Below, piece after piece: positions 1 through 5,846 of a stretch of 15,479 bases of DNA. A model generated the notes under the pieces. That model was not told where the DNA came from. It did no database searches and worked only from the letters and a program-made list of their open reading frames with translations. The DNA is taken from assembly GCA_903839965.1 (NCBI GenBank), contig CAIMEK010000894.1:1-15479 (forward strand), in the 5' to 3' direction. Position 1 is the stretch's first letter. Each line of letters starts with the position of its first letter. The position numbers were made by a program, and so were the translations under genes. Origin of the DNA: an uncultured Acetobacteraceae bacterium. GTDB taxonomy: Bacteria; Pseudomonadota; Alphaproteobacteria; Acetobacterales; Acetobacteraceae.

Positions 1-622
1 CCATCGCCTCGAAGCCGTCCTCGGTGAACCCAGCCTGGCCGAACTGGTCCGCCAGCGTCACCACGCCCAGCGGCAGCGACACATAGCCGCATAATTGCGG
101 CGCGCTGCCCGGGTCCATCCGCACCCAGCCGAGCTCCGTGGACCCGCCGCCGATATCGAACAGCAGCGCCCGCCGGGCGCCGGACCCGTCCGACGTATCA
201 CCCAGCAGCGATCCACAGCTATCCAGCGCCAGCTCGGCTTCCTCACGCGAGGTAATGACATCGAACGCGATGCCGGTCTCTGTCTTCACCCGCGCCAGGA
301 ATGCCGCCCCGTTCCCGGCCCGCCGGCAGGCCTCGGTGGCGATGGCGCGGACGGCGCGGACCGGGCGGCGTGCCAGCCGTGCGGCGCAGCCGTGCAGGGC
401 GGCCATGGCGCGTCCCATGGCGTCCTGGCTCAACCGGCCGCTGTGTTGCAACCCCTCGCCCAGGCGGACGATGCGGCTGAAGCTGTCGACCACGCGAAAG
501 CCGTCGCCGGCGGGGGTGCCGACCAGCAGCCTGCAATTGTTGGTCCCGAGATCGAGCGCCGCGAACGTGGGCGCCGGTGCCCGGGGGGTTCCGCTTGATG
601 TTTGTGCGGAGGTATCGACCAT
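1..622 (-). CDS. ppx: Ppx/GppA family phosphatase, N-terminal part (cut by window edge)
   Basis: Exopolyphosphatase or guanosine pentaphosphate phosphohydrolase of the ASKHA fold, hydrolysing polyphosphate or pppGpp in the cytoplasm. About 207 residues are visible; the C-terminus lies beyond base 1. The first phosphate-binding loop of the family is seen as ALDLGTNNCRLLV at residues 22-34. The family's IATEACR-like segment is at about 94-100 and SREEAELA at about 125-132. The second nucleotide-binding loop LLFDIGGGSTELGW is at 153-166. The ATG at 620-622 is preceded by GGAAGG with 8 bases of spacing, which decides the start. A proline/alanine/threonine-rich stretch of about 20 residues precedes the fold. 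It is transcribed away from the tRNA gene. Ppx and GppA cannot be separated from the N-terminus alone, so the symbol is tentative. Confidence 0.88.
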   Translation of the reverse strand, partial: MVDTSAQTSSGTPRAPAPTFAALDLGTNNCRLLVGTPAGDGFRVVDSFSRIVRLGEGLQHSGRLSQDAMGRAMAALHGCAARLARRPVRAVRAIATEACRRAGNGAAFLARVKTETGIAFDVITSREEAELALDSCGSLLGDTSDGSGARRALLFDIGGGSTELGWVRMDPGSAPQLCGYVSLPLGVVTLADQFGQAGFTEDGFEAM

Positions 623-741
623 GGCAGAGGCCTTCCGCAACCTTTGGGGGACCATTGTTCTCGGCCGGGGCCGCCGCTTCAAGCACGAATTCGGCCCGGG
701 GCCAGCGATCGCCTGGAAGCGGGGAACTTCGTGGCGGTAAT

Positions 742-770
742 TTGACATCGCCAGCGTCGGCCACTAACTA
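742..770 (+). promoter_or_regulatory. Sigma-70-type promoter of tRNA-Gln
   Basis: TTGACA (742-747) and TAACTA (765-770) are separated by exactly 17 bases. The end of the -10 box is 14 bases before the first base of the tRNA, so a short 5' leader is expected. The -35 is consensus and the -10 has two mismatches. It lies in the gap between the divergent phosphatase gene and the tRNA. Confidence 0.7.
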
Positions 771-784
771 GCCGGCCACCCCGC

Positions 785-858
785 TGGGGGATCGTTCAAT
801 GGTAGGACAAACGACTCTGACTCGTTTTATCTAGGTTCGAATCCTAGTCCCCCAGCCA
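785..858 (+). tRNA. tRNA-Gln (anticodon CTG), CCA encoded
   Basis: A full cloverleaf can be folded by hand. The acceptor is TGGGGGA (785-791) with TCCCCCA (848-854), followed by discriminator G and encoded CCA (856-858). The D stem is GTTC/GGAC with GGT in its loop. The anticodon stem AACGA/TCGTT is perfect around the loop CTCTGAC, giving anticodon CTG. The T stem CTAGG/CCTAG surrounds TTCGAAT. A CUG-reading glutamine tRNA is consistent with GC-rich codon use. Its 3' end faces the integrase remnant, so it is the likely attachment site of the decayed island downstream. Confidence 0.95.
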
Positions 859-942
859 GCGGCTCGAAAAGGCCCATCTCGTCAGATACTTACGGAAATT
901 CAACAGGTTGCGCTCTCTGCAGGGTTACAGAGAGGTGACCAG
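859..942. other. Spacer between tRNA-Gln and integrase remnant; expected attachment-site zone
   Basis: This stretch holds no gene. In integrative elements of this layout the left attachment site overlaps the 3' end of the tRNA and the integrase begins shortly after. I did not find a second copy of the tRNA 3' sequence elsewhere in the window by eye, so the other end of the element is lost, diverged or outside. Confidence 0.3.
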
Positions 943-1166
943 ATGGCCCGGGCGGTGGTTCGGCCGACCAAGCATCCCAAGATGCGGTACCTCCATCCTC
1001 CGATTGGCGGTGCCCGAAGGGCTTCACGCCGCCTGCAAGCAATGTTTTGGTGTCCGAGCTGATCTGCGGGAGAACCTGAACAGCAAAGACCCCAAAGCGG
1101 CCAAGCGACGCGCGCCCACTGGCGAGGAGAGGCTGCGCGGGGAGCCTGAACGGCTTTGTGCCATCA
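943..1166 (+). pseudogene. Tyrosine recombinase/phage integrase, N-terminal fragment with frameshift
   Basis: The ATG at 943 opens a frame reading MARAVVRPTKHPK, a typical beginning of alphaproteobacterial tyrosine integrases. The match then jumps to the next frame (frame of position 908), which reads LRLAVPEGLHAAC and, further on, RENLNSKDPKAAKRRAP. These correspond to the family's 'VPE-L' and 'LGTKDP-EAKRR' blocks in the N-terminal arm-binding/SAM-like region. The shift lies at about 980-1000. After about 1166 nothing resembles the core-binding or catalytic domain with its R-H-R-Y residues, so roughly 300 residues are gone. Position just past a tRNA fits an island integrase. Family assignment rests on remembered sequence pattern, not on a search. 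Confidence 0.6.
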
Positions 1167-1464
1167 GGTTGATACCCGACACCAAGCCAGGTTGGAGGTG
1201 GCCAACGCTGCCTATCTGCAAGCGTTTGGGGCAGAAGGCAACGCGCGCCACGTGCGCCCGCTCGATGTGATCCGCAAGGCCCTGCCGGTCGTTCAGGCGC
1301 CCACTTCGGTCCTGCGGGACCGAGCGGGCAGCGCGCCGCTATCCCCGAGGCATCTACCCCAGTCCGGCATGGTGCTGACCACGAATGTGGGCGGAAGGAA
1401 TGCTGAGACGGCGCTGCAGTCGGTAGCTAAAGAGTTGTATGGGCGATTCGGATCGGCGGCCTGA
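1156..1464 (+). pseudogene. Possible C-terminal remnant of an ABC extracellular solute-binding protein
   Basis: This open frame of about 100 codons has no credible start: the first candidate is a TTG without a ribosome site. Its second half resembles the tail of family-1 (sugar-type) solute-binding proteins, where an RP-rich turn is followed by a helix, an 'NV' segment and a final A-ALQ-VAKEL helix. Here this is RPLDVIRKALPVV, then MVLTTNVGG, then AETALQSVAKEL. The likeness is weak and could be chance. It lies directly after the integrase scrap and before the IS630 remnant, so a degraded gene is more likely than a working one. Confidence 0.25.
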
Positions 1465-1570
1465 TCGAATGGATGGGGTTGCTACGGACGATAGCAAGAC
1501 CAATGGCTGCTGATGATCCCCAAGGGACCGGCGGCATAGTCGTGCGGACGGCACTGGTACCTCGGCACAG

Positions 1571-1822
1571 TTATTTCGACTCTTTGGCGGTATCTGGATA
1601 GGCACGGGCCAGCTTCTGGCGCATGCTTGGGTATGTAATGAAACTCCAGCCGCCGAAGTACGCGGTGTGCTTCGGGTGCCGGGAATGCTTCGTGCAGGGC
1701 ACCGGCTGTGTGGGTCGAAAGATTATCCATCACGACGCGGATCTGGTCCGCGTTTGGATAGTGATATCGGCCAGATCGCGCATGCAGACGGCAAACTCCT
1801 GCACGGTTCGCTGGTTCGCGAC
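1571..1822 (-). pseudogene. IS630-family transposase fragment with frameshift and internal deletion
   Basis: Three pieces can be read on the minus strand. The first, about 1822-1762, reads QRTVQEFAVCMRDLADI. The second, about 1763-1626, starts HYPNADQIRVVMDNLSTHT and continues to LEFHYIPKHA; it carries the second catalytic aspartate in the MDNL motif. Between them one base appears to be missing (GATATCAC instead of GATATCCAC). The third reads RQKLARAYPDTAKESK and ends at a TAA at 1571-1573. Between the second and third pieces the family normally has the SWLNMAEIE block with the final catalytic glutamate and about 50 residues; this is deleted. The N-terminal half is also gone. The copy cannot be active. 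Confidence 0.75.
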
Positions 1823-2145
1823 GAGATTTCACACCAAAGCAGGGCCAGTATCTGGCGTTCATTCACCCCTATACGCTGGTGAACGGGCGCCCACCGGCGG
1901 AGGCGGACATGATCCGGCTCTTCCGCGTTGCACCGCCGACCGTTCATCAGATGGTGCTCAGCCCCCACAAGGCCGGGCTGATCTCACGCAAGCCGGGGGT
2001 GCCGCGCAGTATCGCGGTCCTGCTCGAACGATCCGGCGCCCTGAAGCACTGCACTGTGGCCGGGCGCTATCGGCGTGCCATGGCGGCGCTGGTGGTCACG
2101 GCCGGGCCGTTGAGCGCTGACAACCAGCCGCCGGCGGTGCGATAG
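1822..2145 (+). pseudogene. Winged-helix DNA-binding protein (LexA N-domain-like), lacking a start
   Basis: From about 1822 the frame reads FTPKQGQYLAFIHPYT and then GRPPAEADMIRLFRV, APPTVHQMVL and KPGVPRSIAVLL. This is a small winged helix-turn-helix of the type seen at the N-terminus of LexA and in short stand-alone regulators of alphaproteobacteria. No start codon precedes the FTPKQG block in frame; the first usable GTG (1879) is inside the domain. After about 2030 the frame runs into sequence unlike the family until a TAG at 2143-2145. Its first base coincides with the point where transposase similarity on the other strand ends, suggesting that a rearrangement removed the gene's start. 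Confidence 0.5.
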
Positions 2146-2163
2146 GTATGCGGTCGCGCTGGA

Positions 2164-2182
2164 AGGGGCCTGACTGGCCCCT
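2164..2182 (-). terminator. Hairpin downstream of the TRAP operon, possible terminator
   Basis: AGGGGCC (2164-2170) and GGCCCCT (2176-2182) form a perfect 7-bp stem with a 5-base loop, about 80 bases past the stop of the TRAP binding-protein gene. No T-run follows on the minus strand, so factor-independent termination is uncertain. A second weaker stem, CCGACA/TGTCGG (2230-2252), lies closer to the stop. Confidence 0.35.
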
Positions 2183-2259
2183 CCCAGTTCGCTGCGAACC
2201 CGGCTCCCGCAGCCACCTTGCGCGGGCGACCGACAGTCTTCCGCGTTGTCGGAGTGCCG

Positions 2260-3294
2260 CTAGGCGGCGAGGTCGTGGATGGCGAGTTCGAGGAACTGCT
2301 TGCCGATCGCCGCTTCAAACTGGGCATAAATCGGGCGCGTGGCCTGCACGAACTGCTCCCGATCGGCGGGGCTGATGTCATTCACCTTGAGCTTGGTCTT
2401 GATGAAGGCAAGCGCCTCGTCGATTTCTTTCGGCTGCTTCACCCACTGCCACTCCATGGCGGTGCGCATGGCCTGCGTGACCATCGCCTGCTCTTCGGCC
2501 GAGAGTCCGAACCAGAGAGCCTTGTTCATCGTAATGATGAAGAAGTCCGTCACGTGCTGGTCGAGCGAGACGAACTTGGAAACTTCGTGCAGCTTGAACG
2601 CGACGAAGTCGGTCAGCGGGAATTCGAAGCCGTCCACCACGCCCTGCTGCATGGCCAGATACAGTTCCGATGGATCCATGGCGACCGCGTTGCCACCAAG
2701 CGCCCGGATCATCTGGATGTTGACCTGGCTGTTCGGGATGCGGATCTTCAGGCCCTTGCAGTCGGCCGGCGTGTTGATGGGGTGGGCGTTGTTGATGAGG
2801 TGCCGGCCGCCCTGCAGCCAGTAGCCGATGACCTTGAAGCCGGCGGCCTGCGCCAGCTTGTCGATTTCCTTGCCGATCTGACCATCGAGCGCAGTCCGCA
2901 GGCGCTCCGTGGAGCCGACGATGAAAGGCAGGGTGAAAGTGTCGATCGGCTTCATGAACGGCGAATACCAGGCAGGAGAGGACTGGACCATCGCCAGCGA
3001 ACCCATCTGCGTGGCGGAGAGCATAGCCGCGATGGGGCCCAACTGCGAGTTCGGATAGACCTCGACCTTGAGCTTGCCCGACGACAGCTTGCCGAGTTCG
3101 GCGGCGAACAGGAGGCAAGCGTCGTTGTAGACGGTACCCTCCTGGATCTGGTTGCCGTAGCGCAACACGCGCACGGGCTGCGCGATGGCCGGCGCCGCGA
3201 GGCCGGCCCACGCCGCGCCGCCCGCCGCCAACGATGCCGTCATAAGCTTCCGTCTGGCGATCCGCAGCGTGGTTCTCGATTGCTTGATTGTCAT
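2260..3294 (-). CDS. dctP: TRAP transporter substrate-binding protein, DctP family
   Basis: Periplasmic binding protein that captures a small organic acid and hands it to the DctQM permease encoded just upstream in the same direction. The protein is 344 residues, normal for the family. It begins with a signal sequence whose basic part ARRKLMTASLA contains a twin-arginine-like motif, followed by an alanine-rich core ending at AIA-QP. Family landmarks are the GLKIRIPNS segment with the conserved carboxylate-binding arginine, the MDPSELYLAMQQGVVDG helix, and VYPNSQLG near the N-terminus. The ATG at 3294 is chosen because AGGGGA precedes it and the signal peptide then starts correctly; a longer frame up to 3378 exists but adds no family-like sequence. 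Ligand unknown. Confidence 0.93.
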   Translation of the reverse strand: MTIKQSRTTLRIARRKLMTASLAAGGAAWAGLAAPAIAQPVRVLRYGNQIQEGTVYNDACLLFAAELGKLSSGKLKVEVYPNSQLGPIAAMLSATQMGSLAMVQSSPAWYSPFMKPIDTFTLPFIVGSTERLRTALDGQIGKEIDKLAQAAGFKVIGYWLQGGRHLINNAHPINTPADCKGLKIRIPNSQVNIQMIRALGGNAVAMDPSELYLAMQQGVVDGFEFPLTDFVAFKLHEVSKFVSLDQHVTDFFIITMNKALWFGLSAEEQAMVTQAMRTAMEWQWVKQPKEIDEALAFIKTKLKVNDISPADREQFVQATRPIYAQFEAAIGKQFLELAIHDLAA

Positions 3295-3387
3295 GGTGCG
3301 TTCCCCTGGAGTGCAGACAGGCTGGCGAATTCCGTCGTCATTCTGATAACGCATCGACCTGCCTCCATCTCGATCCAACCTCCGGGG

Positions 3388-5226
3388 TCAGTGCATGCCG
3401 AAAGAGTGCGGCAGCCACAGGGTGATCCCGGGAAACATGATCACGATGGCCAGGCCAGCGACCAGAAAGATGTTGTAGATAAGGCATGGCCGCATGGTGG
3501 CGTTGACCGGCGCCTCGCCGATCGCGCAGGCCATGTAGTAGCCGATGCCGACCGGCGGCAGGAACACGCCGATACCGACGGACATCGTCAGGACGATGCC
3601 GTACTGCAGCGGATCGATCCCGACCCGGCTGGCGATCGGCAGCAGGATCGGCGCCGCGATCAGGATCGCCGGCAGCCCTTCGAGCACAAAGCCGATCACG
3701 ATCATGACCGCTGCGGTGACGAACAAAACAATCGTCGGGTCGTGCAGCGCGTTGAAGGCGTTGGCCAGGACGCGGGCGAGGCCATCGATGACGATCGCCT
3801 GCGCCAGCAGGTTCGAGGTCGCCACCATGAACAGCACCATGCCCGCCGTGAGTGCCGCATCTCGCAAGGCATCCCAGGCCAACCGCAGGCTGATGGCATG
3901 GTAGACCACCAGCGCGGCCGCAAAGCCGTAGACCACGGCGAAGGTCGCGGATTCGGTCGGCGAGGCGATACCGCCGATGATGCCGCCGACCACGATGACC
4001 GGCACCAGGCAGGCCGGAAGAGCGGGCGGCGTGGAGCGCAGGGCACGCCGCAGACTGAACGGTGCGCCCTTGGGAAAATGGTGAATGCGGCTGCGGATGA
4101 TCGCTGCGACGATCAGTGCGATCGAAAGGGTAACGGCCGGCATCACGCCTGCGACGAACAACGAGCCGACGGAAAGCGTGGTGATGGAACCGAGCAGCAG
4201 AAGCATCAGCGACGGCGGGATGGTTTCGCCCATGGCGGCGCTCGCCGAGAGCACCGCCACCGATTCGGTCGCGGGATAGCCGTATTGCCGCAACGGCACC
4301 TTCATGACGCTGCCGACCGTCGCCATGTCCGCAACCTTGGAGCCGCTGAGACCGGAGAAGATGTACATCGCCACCACTTCGGCCACCAGCAGACCACCGC
4401 TCCAGTGGCCGACCCAGTTCTGCACCATGCCGATCATGCGGCGCGCCATGCCGGTGACGTCCATGAGCGTGCCGGCGACCATAAAGAAAGGCACCGCCAG
4501 CATCACGAAGCTGGAGACGCCGTACTGCATGGCTGCGGGAATAGTGACCATCGGAACCGTGCCGGTGACCAGGAAGAACAGCATCCCGATCAACGCCAGG
4601 ATGCCGGCGATCGGGGTGCCGGCGAGGAACGCGACCACCACCGGCGGCATGACCAGGATGAACGGGTCGATCGTGATGGCGCCACTCTCATAGCCCCAGC
4701 GCAGCAGCGCCATGGCCAGGCCCATGACGAGCGTGACCGCGATGCCGATCGCCACGGCGCGCCGGCGCAGCAGGGTGAGCTTTTCGATGGTGAAGATGCT
4801 CATCAGCACAAAGCCGACGCCGAGCCAGACCGCGACGAAGCCCGTGCTGATGTCGAGCACCGGCAAGGTCTGGGAGCTCTGACTGGCGAAGAATTGCGGA
4901 AACGCCACCAACGCGGCAACGCAGATCCCAAGAAAAACCGCCAGTCCGATGGCTTCCAAAATCTGCCGCTGATCGCCTTCCACGCGGTCGATCAGCGCCG
5001 TGTAGGCCATGCCGCTCGTGCGGCGGAAATAAACGGGCGCGCCGAGGAAGGTAATCAACGCGATGAGTATCGTCCACGCGTCCGTGGCCCAGGAGAAGTC
5101 CTGCTGAAACACATCGCGCACGACCGCGTTCAAAAAGGTTATGGCGATGTTGAGGATGATGGCGACAACGACGACGGCCTCGATGGCGAGGGCGAATATG
5201 CTCATGCCGCGGCTGCGTTCGGTCAA
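3388..5226 (-). CDS. dctM: TRAP transporter fused small/large permease, DctQM
   Basis: Inner-membrane sodium-dependent importer of 612 residues in which the small DctQ unit (about residues 1-170, four hydrophobic segments) is fused to the 12-helix DctM unit (about 185-612). The linking hydrophobic segment lies around 158-175. DctM landmarks seen are FSGLSGSKVADMATVG, MGETIPPS, GIASPTESA and FLPPVGIGYYMACAI. The gene precedes dctP, with 93 bases between its stop and the dctP start, so the two are one operon. The likely start is a TTG at 5226 preceded by GGAG with 8 bases of spacing; an alternative ATG at 5205 (MSIFALAIE) has a weaker ribosome site. The TTG overlaps the stop of an eight-codon upstream frame described separately. 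Confidence 0.92.
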   Translation of the reverse strand: MTERSRGMSIFALAIEAVVVVAIILNIAITFLNAVVRDVFQQDFSWATDAWTILIALITFLGAPVYFRRTSGMAYTALIDRVEGDQRQILEAIGLAVFLGICVAALVAFPQFFASQSSQTLPVLDISTGFVAVWLGVGFVLMSIFTIEKLTLLRRRAVAIGIAVTLVMGLAMALLRWGYESGAITIDPFILVMPPVVVAFLAGTPIAGILALIGMLFFLVTGTVPMVTIPAAMQYGVSSFVMLAVPFFMVAGTLMDVTGMARRMIGMVQNWVGHWSGGLLVAEVVAMYIFSGLSGSKVADMATVGSVMKVPLRQYGYPATESVAVLSASAAMGETIPPSLMLLLLGSITTLSVGSLFVAGVMPAVTLSIALIVAAIIRSRIHHFPKGAPFSLRRALRSTPPALPACLVPVIVVGGIIGGIASPTESATFAVVYGFAAALVVYHAISLRLAWDALRDAALTAGMVLFMVATSNLLAQAIVIDGLARVLANAFNALHDPTIVLFVTAAVMIVIGFVLEGLPAILIAAPILLPIASRVGIDPLQYGIVLTMSVGIGVFLPPVGIGYYMACAIGEAPVNATMRPCLIYNIFLVAGLAIVIMFPGITLWLPHSFGMH

Positions 5227-5249
5227 ATGTATCGCTCCGAATCGGCCAT
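5223..5249 (-). other. Eight-codon upstream frame overlapping the TRAP permease start
   Basis: ATG at 5249 is preceded by GGGAG at a good distance and opens the frame MADSERYI, stopping at TGA (5225-5223). The permease TTG start (5226-5224) overlaps this stop within TTGA. It may be a leader peptide that couples translation. It may also be the true N-terminus displaced by a one-base change. Confidence 0.35.
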
Positions 5250-5310
5250 GTTCGTAACTCCCTGGCTTTCTGTAACTGCTCCGTCCGGCCTGCTCAATCC
5301 CTAACTGGCG

Positions 5311-5329
5311 GGCGCAAAAACTTTGCGCC
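5311..5329. promoter_or_regulatory. Perfect 8-bp inverted repeat upstream of the TRAP operon
   Basis: GGCGCAAA (5311-5318), AAC, TTTGCGCC (5322-5329). It lies about 85 bases before the TRAP permease start and has no following T-run in either direction, so an operator or leader hairpin fits better than a terminator. Confidence 0.45.
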
Positions 5330-5336
5330 GGGAACT

Positions 5337-5362
5337 ATCAGTCCGACTGATGACAAAATCAG
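5337..5362. promoter_or_regulatory. Operator-like palindrome with an extra half-site
   Basis: ATCAGTC C GACTGAT (5337-5351) is a perfect 15-base palindrome. A third ATCAG half-site follows at 5358-5362, so CTGAT and ATCAG also face each other across 6 bases. It lies about 110 bases before the TRAP permease start, a distance suited to a dimeric regulator such as those of the GntR type. No regulator gene is adjacent. Confidence 0.45.
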
Positions 5363-5846
5363 CGACAGTGACCATCCGGCGGTTCCCACCGACAGGCGGC
5401 CTGGCCTACTTGGTCGTGACGTGCCCGGCACGGTCGAGACTTGCGGACCCGGAGCACCTCTCCGGCTGGAAGATTATTGAACGCCACGGCGGAAATCACA
5501 GCCCTGTTGCCACGCGGGAGTGGCCTGATCTCCAATCTCCTGGGGGTACATGTCGCCGGCGGCGATGGCGCCCGACAGCAGCGGTGCCTTTGCGCGCAGA
5601 AAAACCTTCGCCACGCCCTGACGGATCAGTTCCTCGACGCACTCCTCGCGGCTGTTGCGACAGGGTGGTCTGCCTCGGTTGATCCGCCGGCAGGGGCCCT
5701 CCACCTGCCAACCAAAGGAGGCTCCCAGTCAGGTCACCGCGGCGCCCGCCCCCGCACCCGGCGAAGCCGTTCCGTCCAACTACCTTCTGATAACCAACCA
5801 CGGTATGGTGCCGCTGCGCTTGATCGCGGTATCGGGAGGTTTCGAG
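5363..5846. other. Gap between TRAP operon and the lone binding protein; no confident gene
   Basis: No complete gene can be supported here. The minus-strand frame around 5474-5640 reads CVEELIRQGVAKVFLRAK and then GAIAAGDMYPQEIGDQ. It looks protein-like, but I cannot assign it and it has no ribosome site. A strong ribosome-site sequence, AAAGGAGG (5714-5721), has no ATG, GTG or TTG within about 15 bases after it. The frame of the next gene stays open back to about 5655 but shows no signal-peptide logic there. Promoters for the downstream gene probably lie here, although none is clear. Confidence 0.4.

Noticed and set aside
859..2259. A CRISPR array or defence system in the gene-poor stretch after the tRNA
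   Set aside because: No regularly spaced direct repeats and no cas-like, restriction or toxin-antitoxin frames were seen. What can be read is integrase, IS and regulator debris.
2218..5304. A 1028-codon open frame on the plus strand opposite the TRAP operon
   Set aside because: It is exactly antisense to two clear TRAP genes. Its product is dominated by His, Arg, Asp and Gln, as expected when the complement of GC-rich membrane-protein codons is read. No domain is visible.
5311..5329. The GGCGCAAA/TTTGCGCC hairpin as a terminator
   Set aside because: It lies upstream of divergent transcription units with no T-run, and no gene ends nearby in either direction.
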